Shown here piece by piece: positions 33,450 to 44,422 of a DNA stretch of 64,000 nucleotides. The number at the start of each line of letters is the position of its first letter. Position 1 is the first letter of the stretch. Position numbers and translations under genes: made by a program. The notes under the pieces are model-generated. The model worked only from the letters and a program-made list of their open reading frames with translations, was not told the origin of the DNA and made no database searches. This stretch comes from DASUWK01 sp036378435 (GTDB lineage Bacteria; Chloroflexota; Dormibacteria; Dormibacterales; Dormibacteraceae): positions 201,467 through 265,466 of the forward strand of contig DASUWK010000059.1 in assembly GCA_036378435.1 (NCBI GenBank), read 5' to 3'.

Positions 33450-33617
33450 GTGACTGTCGACCACGCGCCCAAGTGCGCCCGGCATGACCACGAGATCACG
33501 ATGGATCTCCGCACGATCCACACCGACGCCTCGCGTCCGGGCGAGGTGATCGGGCATTTCGAGTGCCCTGAGTGCGGCTACGAGCGGCGGCAGCCGCTGA
33601 GCCCCGAGGCGGCCTGA
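33450..33617 (+). CDS. Small zinc-ribbon-like protein
   Basis: 55 residues, function not known. FECPECGYERR provides one CxxC pair, and CARHDHE upstream offers Cys and His that could complete a metal site. GTG 33450 is preferred over TTG 33417 because a TAAACT box lies 7 nt before it and the longer start would place codons inside the promoter. It stands alone between the PucR-like gene and a terminator. Confidence 0.55.
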   Translation: MTVDHAPKCARHDHEITMDLRTIHTDASRPGEVIGHFECPECGYERRQPLSPEAA

Positions 33618-33652
33618 GTGCGGCCCGTCTCGCCAACCGGCTTGATTCTCGG

Positions 33653-33674
33653 CCTCGCCCTTAGTCGGGCGGGG
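33653..33674 (+). other. Stem-loop in a gene-free stretch before the terminator
   Basis: CCTCGCCC (33653-33660) pairs with GGGCGGGG (33667-33674) around TTAGTC. With the terminator hairpin 30 bases downstream it forms a structured 140-base segment (33618-33758) without a gene. Confidence 0.4.
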
Positions 33675-33705
33675 TAAGGCGCGCTCAGAAGAGCAAGACG
33701 TCAAG

Positions 33706-33741
33706 CCCCGCCCCGTTGAGGGGGCGGGATTTTGTTTTTTT
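33706..33741 (+). terminator. Strong intrinsic terminator
   Basis: CCCGCCCC (33707-33714) and GGGGCGGG (33721-33728) enclose a six-base loop and are followed by ATTTTGTTTTTTT. This is the clearest terminator in the window. It ends the zinc-ribbon transcript or works as an attenuator for the small gene 18 bases downstream. Confidence 0.85.
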
Positions 33742-33758
33742 AGGGAGGAAGCAATCCG

Positions 33759-33950
33759 ATGACCCAAGAGCAGACGGAAGAGTTCGCCAAGGCCAGCCAG
33801 GCCTTTCCGGAGCTGGACGACGCCGCGCGCAAGCGGGCGGAGGAGCGCACCGCCGCCGGGGCCGAGGCGCACGCCGCGCTGGCCCAGGAGTCGGTGATGC
33901 TCAACCTGGTCCGGGCTTACAACCACCCGTACCAGGGGAGGCGGGGCTAA
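33759..33950 (+). CDS. Small acidic helical protein of unknown function
   Basis: 63 residues, not recognised. It is rich in Ala and Glu, with one probable long helix (DDAARKRAEERTAAGAEAHAALAQES) and a polar tail ending NHPYQGRRG. AGGGAGG lies ten bases before the ATG. The gene sits immediately after a strong terminator, so its promoter is unclear. It could be expressed only on read-through. Confidence 0.5.
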   Translation: MTQEQTEEFAKASQAFPELDDAARKRAEERTAAGAEAHAALAQESVMLNLVRAYNHPYQGRRG

Positions 33951-33984
33951 CCGAGCCCCGCCCCCTCCCGGCCTGGCGGCCGGA

Positions 33985-34005
33985 CTCCCCCACCAGGTGG
34001 GGGAG
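33985..34005. terminator. Hairpin between convergent genes
   Basis: CTCCCCCAC and GTGGGGGAG pair around CAG, a perfect 9-bp stem. It lies between the 33759 gene and the peptidase gene on the other strand. No U tract, so a factor-dependent or structural role is also possible. Confidence 0.5.
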
Positions 34006-34015
34006 AGCCTAGTGC

Positions 34016-35887
34016 TTACCCCTGGGTGCGGCCTCCCACGTGCTCGGCGAGGAACGTCTCGAAGAGCTCGGTGAAGCGGATCCAGTTCTCGGAGTTTGCG
34101 AACCCGTGGCCCTCGCCTTCGACGACCACGTACTCGTGCGGGATTCCGCGCTCCTCCATGGCCGCGACGATCTGATCTGATTCGGCCTTTTTGACGCGCG
34201 GGTCGTTCTCGCCCTGCACGATGAGCAGCGGCACCCGGATCTGGTCGACACGCGACAGCGGCGAGCGCGACCAGAGGAAGTCCTCCTCCGTGTTCGGGTC
34301 ACCGACGCGCTGCGTCCAGAGCGCGAGCGCGGGCTTCCAGTACTCGGGGATGGAACGGATCAGCGTGTTCAGGTTGGAAGGCCCGACGATGTCGACGCCG
34401 CAACAGAACACGTCCGGGGTGAAGGTGACGCCGACCAGGGTGGCGTAGCCCCCGTAGGAGCCGCCGGATATCGCCACCTTCGAACGGTCGACGTAGCCGA
34501 GTTCAACCAGGTGGTCCAGGGCGTCGATCAGATCGGTGTGCATCTTGCCCGCCCACTCGCGGTTGGAAGCCGAGACGAAGTCCTTGCCGTAGCCAGTCGA
34601 GCCCCGGTAGTTGACCTCCACACAGAGGTAGCCGCGGTTGGCGAACAGCTGGGCGAAGGGGTCGAAGCCCCAGACGTCGCGCGCCCAGGGACCGCCGTGC
34701 ACCCAGAACACCGTCATCAGGTTCTTGCGCTCGAGGTTCGGCGGGAAAGTCAGGTAGCCGTGAATGGTGAGCCCATCGCGGGCCTGGAAGCTGAACGGCT
34801 CCATCGGCGCCAGCGTGTACTTTTCGAGCTCGGGGCGGTCCTTGAAAAGGAGCCTCGCGTCACCACTGACGCGGTCGTAGAGGAAGTACTGGACGGGGCC
34901 GGTGTCGTTGTTGAAGGCGACCAGCCAGCGGCTGTCATCGTCGCTCCGGCTGTTGATCACGAGGTCTCCCGGCGCCAGCGCACGCAGCTTGGCGAGGTCC
35001 CCCTCAAGGGCGGGATCAAGGGCGTGCCAGTGAAGTCGCTCGCGCAGCACCGCCACCAGGTCGGGCTCGAGGGTGACCGGGTTCACCCTGACGGCCGTCA
35101 CGTCGTACTGCGGATCTTCGAAGAGCACCTCCTGCTCGCCCGACGCGATGTCGATCCGGCAGAGCCGCGCCGCGTTCGCGCCGATCGCGTGCGGAATCAC
35201 GAGCTTCGTGCCGTCGGCGCTGAAGCCGCCGCCGGCCTCACCCGTGAACCCGCCGGTGTCCTCGAACGGCACGTGCAGGAAGAGACGCCATTCCTGGCCG
35301 GGCTCGTCGCGCGTCACCAGGTCCAGGCTGCCGTCCCCGTTCATGCGGATCGCAAGGCGGACGTCGAGGTCGTGGTCGGCCGAGTAGCCGAGGTAGCCCT
35401 CGTTCTTCTCGAGCAGCTCGAGCTCGCCCGTGCTCAGCCGCAGCTTGTAGATGTCGTGCAGCTGCGGGTTGTCCTTGTTGAGCGCCAGCAGCACCTCGTC
35501 CGGATGACGCCGCTCGATCTCCGAGATCTGCGCCATGACGCCGGCGAAGGGGGTGCGGTCGGCGATCTCGCCCGTCTCCAGGTCGATCGTGAACACGTGC
35601 CAGTTCTCGTCGCCGCCCGTGTCCTGCAAATAGAGGAGATGCCGCGAATCGGCGGCCCACTGGTAGGCGCGGATCGAGCGCACCGTCTCCCGGGTGACCT
35701 GCCTGGCTTCGCCGTCGACGTCGCCGGCGAAGATGTTGAGGATCCCGTTCACCGGTGCCAGATACGAGAGCTTCTTGCCGTCTGGCGACAGCTTCGCCGC
35801 GGCCCGCTCGGGGTCGCCGAAAAGCACGTCGCGGGGGATGAGCGGCGGTACGCCGGTCAACGTTCCGGGTGGGGTCTCTACGGCCAT
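34016..35887 (-). CDS. S9-family serine peptidase (acylaminoacyl-peptidase/prolyl oligopeptidase type)
   Basis: 623 residues. The N-terminal two thirds form a beta-propeller with WD-like blades (AKLSPDGKKLSYLAPVNG, YQWAADSRHLLYLQD). The C-terminal third is an alpha/beta hydrolase: oxyanion strand FWVHGGPWARD, nucleophile in SGGSYGGYATL, acid in IVQGENDPRVKK and His in VEGEGHGFAN. The propeller limits access to short peptides. No signal peptide is seen, so it should be cytoplasmic. I start at ATG 35887, which has AGGAGG nine bases upstream, rather than the 19-codon longer frame from 35944. Confidence 0.88.
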   Translation of the reverse strand: MAVETPPGTLTGVPPLIPRDVLFGDPERAAAKLSPDGKKLSYLAPVNGILNIFAGDVDGEARQVTRETVRSIRAYQWAADSRHLLYLQDTGGDENWHVFTIDLETGEIADRTPFAGVMAQISEIERRHPDEVLLALNKDNPQLHDIYKLRLSTGELELLEKNEGYLGYSADHDLDVRLAIRMNGDGSLDLVTRDEPGQEWRLFLHVPFEDTGGFTGEAGGGFSADGTKLVIPHAIGANAARLCRIDIASGEQEVLFEDPQYDVTAVRVNPVTLEPDLVAVLRERLHWHALDPALEGDLAKLRALAPGDLVINSRSDDDSRWLVAFNNDTGPVQYFLYDRVSGDARLLFKDRPELEKYTLAPMEPFSFQARDGLTIHGYLTFPPNLERKNLMTVFWVHGGPWARDVWGFDPFAQLFANRGYLCVEVNYRGSTGYGKDFVSASNREWAGKMHTDLIDALDHLVELGYVDRSKVAISGGSYGGYATLVGVTFTPDVFCCGVDIVGPSNLNTLIRSIPEYWKPALALWTQRVGDPNTEEDFLWSRSPLSRVDQIRVPLLIVQGENDPRVKKAESDQIVAAMEERGIPHEYVVVEGEGHGFANSENWIRFTELFETFLAEHVGGRTQG

Positions 35888-35970
35888 GGGGCGCGTCCTC
35901 CTCTTCGCTTGGGTAGCGCACTCGATTGTGCACAGGCCTGACACGCGCGGCGAGCGCCGGAGTTGGCGGG

Positions 35971-38661
<2,691 letters not shown>

Positions 38662-38739
38662 TCCGAGATCAATCGTACCCGCGCCTTTCGATCGCTCGCG
38701 GCGCGCTGGCTTTCGGCGCTGGCGTCGTTAAGCAGAGTG

Positions 38740-38991
38740 ATGGACTCCCCGTGGTGGACTGACGAGCCGATCCCCGCCGGAGCCACTCAGCTGGCCGCCG
38801 AGCCCGCCAAGGTCACGCCCTGGCGCAACCCTGCCGACCAGCCCGCCAAGCCGCGTCCGGCGCCGGCGCAGCTTCCGACCACGCCGGCCGTGCAGCGGCA
38901 CCAGCCGACCATCGTGACCAGGCTCTTGCCGGTCGGCTTCCTGTGCCTCTTCGTGGCGGTGATGGTCGTCTACCTGGCCTGGCCGCGCTAA
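38740..38991 (+). CDS. Small C-terminally anchored membrane protein
   Basis: 83 residues, not recognised. The first 60 residues are polar and Pro-rich (WWTDEPIPAGATQLAAEP, then PRPAPAQLPTTPAVQRHQP). A single hydrophobic helix (VGFLCLFVAVMVVYLAW) lies at the very end, so it may be a tail-anchored or signal-anchor protein. ATG 38740; GTG 38737 is directly before it in frame. The gene is followed by a palindrome with a U run. Confidence 0.5.
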   Translation: MDSPWWTDEPIPAGATQLAAEPAKVTPWRNPADQPAKPRPAPAQLPTTPAVQRHQPTIVTRLLPVGFLCLFVAVMVVYLAWPR

Positions 38992-39000
38992 GCGGTCCGT

Positions 39001-39059
39001 GCCATCCGCCGGCGGATGGCACACTTTTTGGCCTCGGACACGGCGATCCGCCGGCGGAT
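39001..39059. repeat. Paired ATCCGCCGGCGGAT palindromes, probable bidirectional terminator
   Basis: GCCATCCGCCGGCGGATGGC at 39001-39020 is a perfect 20-base palindrome followed by ACACTTTTTGG. ATCCGCCGGCGGAT recurs at 39046-39059, followed by GGCCCTTTTAG. They separate two convergent genes. Confidence 0.6.
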
Positions 39060-39066
39060 GGCCCTT

Positions 39067-41034
39067 TTAGACGCGTTTTCCGGCCACGGCGTCGCGCAGG
39101 GCGACGGCGGCGGTCAGGTGCGACAGATGCGTCAGGGCTTGGGGGAAGTTGCCGAGCATCAGACCGTTCGCGGAATCGAACTCCTCTGAAAACAGGCCGA
39201 GGTCGTTGCCGGCGCCCGCAGCCCTGTCGAAGACGGTGCGCGCATCCTCGACACGTCCCTGCCGGGCCAGGCACTCGGCCAGCCAGAAAGTGCAGGGCAG
39301 AAAGGTCCCTTCGGCTCCGCGCTGCCCGTCCAGCGAGACGCGCGGCCGGTAGCGGAGCAGGAGGCCGTCGCTATCGAGGTCGGCGCGGACGGCGTCGGTG
39401 GTGCGAACCATCCGCTCGTCGTCCCAGGCGACGAAGCCCGTCGAAGGCAGCAGCAGAAGGGCCGCGTCCATCTGCTTGCCATCGAAGTCCTGGACGAAGC
39501 AGCCTCGGCGCTTGTCGTAGCCCTTCGACTCGACCTCCTCCTTGATCTGCCGCGCGACCTTCCGCCAGCGCGCCAGCGGGGCGCGCCGCATCACGTCCGA
39601 CGCGAGCGCGCTGCCGCGGTCGAGGGCCGCCCAGCACATGACCTTGGAGTGGACGAAGTGGCGCGGCCGGCCGCGGATCTCCCAGATGCCGCGATCGGGT
39701 TCTGCCCAGCGCTCGGCGGCGGTGTCGATGAGGTCGGCGAGGAAGCGCCAGTAATCGTCATCCGGCGAGTGTCCGCGGAGGTGCCATTCCCAGCTCAGGA
39801 GCACGAGCTCGCCGTAGGCGTCGAGCTGGAGCTGCTTGGCGGCCTCGTTGCCGATGCGGACCGGGCGGGACTCGCGGTAGCCGTCCAGGTAGTCGAGCTC
39901 GACCTCCGTCAGGCGGCGCTCGCCGTGCAGGCCGTACATGATCTGCAGCTGGTGGGCTGAGCCCGCCGCGCTCCGCTGGATGAAGCGCCGGAATCCCTCC
40001 GCCTCCTTCTCGAATCCGACTTCGCCGAGCGCCCGCACGCTGAAGCTCGAGTCCCGGATCCAGCTGAAACGATAGTCCCAGTTCCGGGCGCCGCCCGGCT
40101 GTTCTGGCAGAGACGTCGTGGCCGCCGCGGCGATCGCCCCCGTGGGGGCGTGGCTCAACGCCTTCAAGACCAGCGCGGAGCGCAGCGCGTCCACCTCGCT
40201 CGAGCCGTGGAAGTCGGCCTGGCGAGACCAGCGCTCCCACCAGTCGACCGTCTCGTCGAGGCGCTTGTCCAGCTCTTCGTGGCTCGGTGGTTGCGGCGCC
40301 TCCCGATCGAGCAGCGCCGGGTCCAGGTAGGTGATCGACAAGCGAACCCGCTCCTGCGCGCGGACCGAGAACGAGCAGTGCAGCTCATGAGCTTTCGCCT
40401 CCAGGTCTTCGTCAGCGGTGATCAGCAGCCCGCTGTCGCCGCCGATGGCCGCATAGACGTTGGTCGCGGCCTGCCGCAGCCAGGGCTTGACCTGGCCGTA
40501 GTCGAAGACAGGCTTGATCTCGGCCTTGAAGTCGATCTTCCCGCGCACGCCTTCGACCACCCGGATCAGCTGCCGGCGTGGAGATTCCCGGCCGCCGCGC
40601 CGCATGGCGAAGAAGTCATAGGCGATCGCTTCGCCCGCGCGCGTCACAAAATTTGTCGTCAGCACCATCGTGCTGTCCAGGTAGCGGCGGTACGAGGTGT
40701 AGCCGCGCGCCGATGGCGCGACCGAGAAGTGACCGCCGTCATCCCAGTCCAGTAGGCGCCCGAAGCAGCTGTCGGAATCGAGCCGCGGCATGCAGCACCA
40801 GTCGATCGACCCGGACCGGCTGACGAGCGCCGCCGAGTGGCAGTCGCCTATCAGCGCGTAGTCGCCGATCGGCGGGTAAGGGCGAAGAGCCGGGCGTCGC
40901 GGCCCGCTGTATCCCGGCGAGCTTTCCCTAGAGACCGAGGTCGCTCCGAGGGCCGATGAGGGGCCGTCCGGGGCGCTCGTCGAGGAGCAGTCGCCGAGCC
41001 GCCAGGGTGGGCAGGTCGCCGTACGCACGCGCAT
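39067..41034 (-). CDS. Glycoside hydrolase family 15 protein (glucoamylase/trehalase-like)
   Basis: Up to 655 residues. Family 15 signatures are clear: PPIGDYALIGDCHSAALVSRSGSIDW at the start of the fold, NWDYRFSWIRDSSFSVRAL, the general-acid region GIWEIRGRPRHFVHSKVMCWAALDRG, the second Glu in EGTFLPCTFWLAECLARQGRVEDA, and GNFPQALTHLSHLTAAVAL. Such enzymes release glucose from alpha-glucans or hydrolyse trehalose; several soil-bacterial members are trehalases, so substrate is open. The start is uncertain. The homologous region begins near residue 48, but no ATG, GTG or TTG lies between there and the plsY stop, so the nearest starts (ATG 41034, GTG 41028) overlap plsY by about 100 bases. Confidence 0.85.
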   Translation of the reverse strand: MRVRTATCPPWRLGDCSSTSAPDGPSSALGATSVSRESSPGYSGPRRPALRPYPPIGDYALIGDCHSAALVSRSGSIDWCCMPRLDSDSCFGRLLDWDDGGHFSVAPSARGYTSYRRYLDSTMVLTTNFVTRAGEAIAYDFFAMRRGGRESPRRQLIRVVEGVRGKIDFKAEIKPVFDYGQVKPWLRQAATNVYAAIGGDSGLLITADEDLEAKAHELHCSFSVRAQERVRLSITYLDPALLDREAPQPPSHEELDKRLDETVDWWERWSRQADFHGSSEVDALRSALVLKALSHAPTGAIAAAATTSLPEQPGGARNWDYRFSWIRDSSFSVRALGEVGFEKEAEGFRRFIQRSAAGSAHQLQIMYGLHGERRLTEVELDYLDGYRESRPVRIGNEAAKQLQLDAYGELVLLSWEWHLRGHSPDDDYWRFLADLIDTAAERWAEPDRGIWEIRGRPRHFVHSKVMCWAALDRGSALASDVMRRAPLARWRKVARQIKEEVESKGYDKRRGCFVQDFDGKQMDAALLLLPSTGFVAWDDERMVRTTDAVRADLDSDGLLLRYRPRVSLDGQRGAEGTFLPCTFWLAECLARQGRVEDARTVFDRAAGAGNDLGLFSEEFDSANGLMLGNFPQALTHLSHLTAAVALRDAVAGKRV

Positions 41035-41587
41035 CGGCGGAGATGCCCTCCAGGCGGCGCAACAAGATCATGAAGATGAGGACCAGCAGCGGCACGACGA
41101 GCGTGCCACCAAGCCATCCCGCGTCAACCACCGGCAGCGCCACGAAGCCCAACAGCACTCCGACGGCGATCTTACGGACCAGCAGCCCGGCCAGATAAAG
41201 GGCGAGCAGGACCAGCAGCAGCCTGACGTCCAAGCCTGCTACGACCCCTGTCGACACCGCGATGCCGCGCCCGCCGTTGAACTTCAGCCAGACGGGCCAC
41301 CCGTTGCCCAGCAACGCGCACAGGCCGACGAGCGCCTGCGCCAGCAGCCCTGCGCCAAGCACATGCGCGAGTACCACCGGTACCAGGCCTTGGGCAAACT
41401 GCACGGGTCCCACGAGCACGGCCAGGGCGCCGCCGACGTTGCGGTAGATGTTGGCGGTGCCGACGTTCCCGGTTCCCAGGACGCGCAGGTCGCGGCGATC
41501 TCGCCACTTGACCGCGAGCCATCCAATCGGGATGCTGCCGATCAAGTAGCCGATCAGGCAGAGGCCCGCGAGTTCGGCTGTCCCCAT
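40928..41587 (-). CDS. plsY: Glycerol-3-phosphate acyltransferase PlsY
   Basis: 219 residues with about six membrane helices. Transfers the acyl group from acyl-phosphate to glycerol-3-phosphate, the first step of phospholipid synthesis. The three family motifs are visible: GYLIGSIPIGWLAVK, LGTGNVGTANIYRNVG and GNGWPVWLKFNGGRGIA. The C-terminal part past residue 185 extends beyond the core. It is divergent from the DegV/FakB-like gene, whose products bind fatty acids; a shared role in acyl-phosphate supply is possible. Confidence 0.88.
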   Translation of the reverse strand: MGTAELAGLCLIGYLIGSIPIGWLAVKWRDRRDLRVLGTGNVGTANIYRNVGGALAVLVGPVQFAQGLVPVVLAHVLGAGLLAQALVGLCALLGNGWPVWLKFNGGRGIAVSTGVVAGLDVRLLLVLLALYLAGLLVRKIAVGVLLGFVALPVVDAGWLGGTLVVPLLVLIFMILLRRLEGISADARAYGDLPTLAARRLLLDERPGRPLIGPRSDLGL

Positions 41588-41670
41588 CGCCCCAATTCAA
41601 ACTCAGACGGACGGCCCTCGCTCGAAAAACGCTGAACCTACCAGCAGGAACCTCACAAGTTATGAGTTTC

Positions 41671-41676
41671 TATAAT
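41671..41676 (+). promoter_or_regulatory. -10 box TATAAT for the DegV-like gene
   Basis: A perfect consensus TATAAT ends 6 nt before GTG 41683. The in-frame ATG at 41662 would place the box inside the gene, so GTG 41683 is the better start. Confidence 0.6.
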
Positions 41677-41682
41677 CAACCC

Positions 41683-42579
41683 GTGTCCGTTGCCGAGGGT
41701 GGCTCCTCGGCGGCGCCGGCGGTGAGCGTCGTCGTTGACAGCAGCACCTGCCTCGATCCCTCCGCCGCTGGTGAGCTCGGAATAACCGTCGTGCCGATGC
41801 ACATCGTGATCGACGGTCGCGGCTTCCGCGACCTGGTCGAGATCACGCCCGTGGATTTCTACCGGTCCTTGCGCAACAACGGCACCGCACAGCATTCGAC
41901 CGCTGCACCCAACGTCGGCGAGTACGCGCGCGCCTTCAGCGAAGCGCCCGGAGACGTGCTCTGCCTGACGGTGACCGGGAGGCTCAGCAGCATGATGCAG
42001 TCCGCCACGCTGGCGGCCGAGTCGGTCGAAGGCAAGCAGGTGCGCGTGGTCGACTCGGGGACCGCCGCCGGCGGCCTGCGTCTTTTGGCGCTGCGTGCGG
42101 CCGAAAGGTCGCGCGCGGGCGCGACCCTCGACGAGCTGGCGGCCGAGGTCGGCCGGCTGGCAACCCGGGTGCGCATGTTCGGGATGCTCGACTCGATCGA
42201 GTACCTGGCCCGCAGCGGCCGCGTGCCACAGGTGGCGTCGTGGACCGCGGGCAAGCTGGGCGTCAAGCCGGTGGTCGAGCTGACCGGGGGCTCCGGCAAG
42301 CTCGTCACGCTGGTCCGCGGATCGGTCGCCGGGCGGCGCGCGCTGCTGGCCACGCTGCTGAAGCGCGCCAAGCGTGACGGGGCGGGCAAGGACGGCACCG
42401 GCGTCGTGGCGACCGTGTTCCATGCGGACGCGCTGGAGCAGGCGGAGGCGCTGGAGCACGAGCTGGCGGAGCGCTACCCGGCCGCCAGCGTCTCGATCTC
42501 CCAGTTCACGCCCGCGATGGGCGTGCACACCGGGCCCGGCGTCCTCGGTCACGCGTTTTACTACGAGCCGCCGCGGTAG
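41683..42579 (+). CDS. DegV-family (FakB-like) fatty-acid-binding protein
   Basis: 298 residues. DegV proteins bind a fatty acid between two domains and, as FakB, present it to the kinase FakA. Segments match the family: VVVDSSTCLDPSAAGELGITVVPMHI, then TAQHSTAAPNVGEYARAF and VTGRLSSMMQSATLAAE, then SIEYLARSGRVP and GVHTGPGVLG near the end. No FakA is in the window. It sits 3 bases before livH, so it may be co-transcribed with the ABC genes, and is divergent from plsY. Confidence 0.82.
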   Translation: MSVAEGGSSAAPAVSVVVDSSTCLDPSAAGELGITVVPMHIVIDGRGFRDLVEITPVDFYRSLRNNGTAQHSTAAPNVGEYARAFSEAPGDVLCLTVTGRLSSMMQSATLAAESVEGKQVRVVDSGTAAGGLRLLALRAAERSRAGATLDELAAEVGRLATRVRMFGMLDSIEYLARSGRVPQVASWTAGKLGVKPVVELTGGSGKLVTLVRGSVAGRRALLATLLKRAKRDGAGKDGTGVVATVFHADALEQAEALEHELAERYPAASVSISQFTPAMGVHTGPGVLGHAFYYEPPR

Positions 42580-42581
42580 CG

Positions 42582-43448
42582 ATGCGGATCCTTCTGCTGG
42601 GCCTGGTCGCGGGCTCCATCTACAGCCTGTCCGCCGTAGCGCTGGTGATCGTGTACCGAGCCACAGGTGTGCTGAACTTCGCCCAGGGCTCGGTCGGCAT
42701 GCTGGCCACCTTCACTTTCATATCAGCCGCCGGCCACCAGCCGGTCGTGCTGGCGCTGGTCTACGCGCTGATCGTCGCCGGCGTGCTGGGGGTCGTGCTC
42801 GGGCTGCTCACCGGCATCCTCGCCGAGCACCGCCTGGAGGCGACCGTCCTGACCCTCGGGGCGCTCGGCCTGCTCCAAGCCCTGGCGCAAGTGATCTTCG
42901 GCGGCCGTCCGGTCGCGGTCGCGACCAACCTCTTTCCGACGGGCGCGCTGCAGATCGCGGGCGCCTTCATCGGGAAGGACGAGGTCATCGCGGCAGCTCT
43001 GGCCCTCGCGATCTGCGGCGGAGTCATCGCGCTGGTCTCGCGCACGCCGATCGGGTTGATCGCGCGCGCGGTCGCGTCGAGGCCGCAGGTGGTGGCGACG
43101 CTTGGGCTGGACGAGCGGCCCGTGCTGATCGTGAGCTGGGTTGTCGCCTCGGTGCTCGCCGCGGCGGCGGGGCTCTTCCTGCTGACCGTGCAGCCCGCCC
43201 CGGACACCGTATCGCTGACGCTGACGGTGATCGACTCCTTCGCCGCCGCCCTGGTCGGTCGCCTCGTGTCACTGCCCGGCGCATTGATCGGGGGGCTCGT
43301 GATCGGGATCCTCCAGCAGGCGGCAGAGCTCGGTCTGGGCGTCCCCGGGGCCGGCGAAGCGGCCGTCTTCGCCGCGATGATCATCCTGCTCACGCTGCTG
43401 CCGCCGCGGCCGGTGCGTGGCGCGGTCGGAGCCGCGGCGTCCCTATGA
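42582..43448 (+). CDS. livH: Branched-chain amino-acid-type ABC transporter permease (LivH)
   Basis: 288 residues, about eight membrane helices. The opening LGLVAGSIYSLSAVALVIVYRATGVLNFAQGSVGML is the classic LivH signature. RAVASRPQVVATLGLDERPVLIVSWVVASVLAAAAGLF contains the EAA-like loop that contacts the ATPase. It forms a channel with the next gene. The ligand of this system is not certain; LivHMGF transporters move amino acids, urea, short amides or aromatic acids. ATGA overlap with livM. Confidence 0.88.
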   Translation: MRILLLGLVAGSIYSLSAVALVIVYRATGVLNFAQGSVGMLATFTFISAAGHQPVVLALVYALIVAGVLGVVLGLLTGILAEHRLEATVLTLGALGLLQALAQVIFGGRPVAVATNLFPTGALQIAGAFIGKDEVIAAALALAICGGVIALVSRTPIGLIARAVASRPQVVATLGLDERPVLIVSWVVASVLAAAAGLFLLTVQPAPDTVSLTLTVIDSFAAALVGRLVSLPGALIGGLVIGILQQAAELGLGVPGAGEAAVFAAMIILLTLLPPRPVRGAVGAAASL

Positions 43449-44422
43449 GCACGGCCGCCGCCCAGCTGCGGCGAACCGATGAGCGCCTGCGCCGGCTGCT
43501 GAGCGGCGCCACGCTCTGGGCTCTGCTCGCGATCGCGGCGGCGATCCTGCCCGCCGCCCTCGGCCCGTATTGGGCCTTCGTCATCGGTCAGGCCGCGGTC
43601 GTCAGCATCATCGTGCTCAGCCTTACGCTGCTCACCGGCTTCGCGGGACAGGTGTCGCTGGCGCAGTCAGCCTTCGTCGGCGCCGGCGCCTACACGTGCG
43701 CGCAGCTCGCGCTTCGCCTCGGCTGGAACTTCTTCGAGGCGCTGCCCGTGGCGGTGATCATCGGGTTTGCGCTCGGTGTGCTCGTCGGCATCCCCGCACT
43801 GCGGCTGCGCGGCATCTACCTGGCCATCTCGACCCTGGGCCTCGCCGTCGTGGCCGACCGCCTCGTCTTCCAGCTTCCGCAGCTCGGCGGCCTCAACGGC
43901 TTGTCGCTGCAGCGACCGACGGCCCCGGTCAACCTCACCTCGAACGAGGCGATGGCGTACGCGTGCCTTGCCTTCCTTCTCATCTTGCTGCTGACGCTGT
44001 GGCGCCTGCGCGACGGCCGCACCGGCTGGTGGCTGCAGGCGATCCGCGATGACGAGCGCGCGGCGGAGATGGCCGGGGTGGACGTCTCGGTCTACAAGCT
44101 CCTGGTCTTCGGCTACTCGGGAGCGGCCGCGGCGCTCGGCGGCGCCCTGCTCGGCTACCTGTCGCTGCACCTGAACCCGCTCGACTTCAACGCCCTCAGC
44201 TCCGTCTCGTACCTCGCGCTCGTCGTCGTCGTGGGGCGGCGCAGCCTGGCCGGCGCGCTCGCCGGAGGGGCGCTCTGGGTGGTGATCCCGCAGGTCGCCG
44301 AGGGCTTCAGCCGGAGCGCCTCGCAGGCGCTCCCCATCGTCCTGCCGCTACTGCTGATCGTCGGCGTCTTCTTCACCAGCGGCCGCTTCCGCCTCAAGGA
44401 GCTTCGCCTTGGGACTGCTTAG
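43445..44422 (+). CDS. livM: Branched-chain amino-acid-type ABC transporter permease (LivM)
   Basis: 325 residues, about nine helices. LTLLTGFAGQVSLAQSAFVGAGAYTCAQLA, then IPALRLRGIYLAISTLGLAVVADRLVF and LQAIRDDERAAEMAGVDVSVYKLLVFGYSGAAAALGGALLG are diagnostic for LivM. The reading frame runs back to 42374 inside livH; ATG 43445 in the ATGA overlap is the evident start. The 3' end overlaps livG by 14 bases. Confidence 0.88.
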   Translation: MSTAAAQLRRTDERLRRLLSGATLWALLAIAAAILPAALGPYWAFVIGQAAVVSIIVLSLTLLTGFAGQVSLAQSAFVGAGAYTCAQLALRLGWNFFEALPVAVIIGFALGVLVGIPALRLRGIYLAISTLGLAVVADRLVFQLPQLGGLNGLSLQRPTAPVNLTSNEAMAYACLAFLLILLLTLWRLRDGRTGWWLQAIRDDERAAEMAGVDVSVYKLLVFGYSGAAAALGGALLGYLSLHLNPLDFNALSSVSYLALVVVVGRRSLAGALAGGALWVVIPQVAEGFSRSASQALPIVLPLLLIVGVFFTSGRFRLKELRLGTA

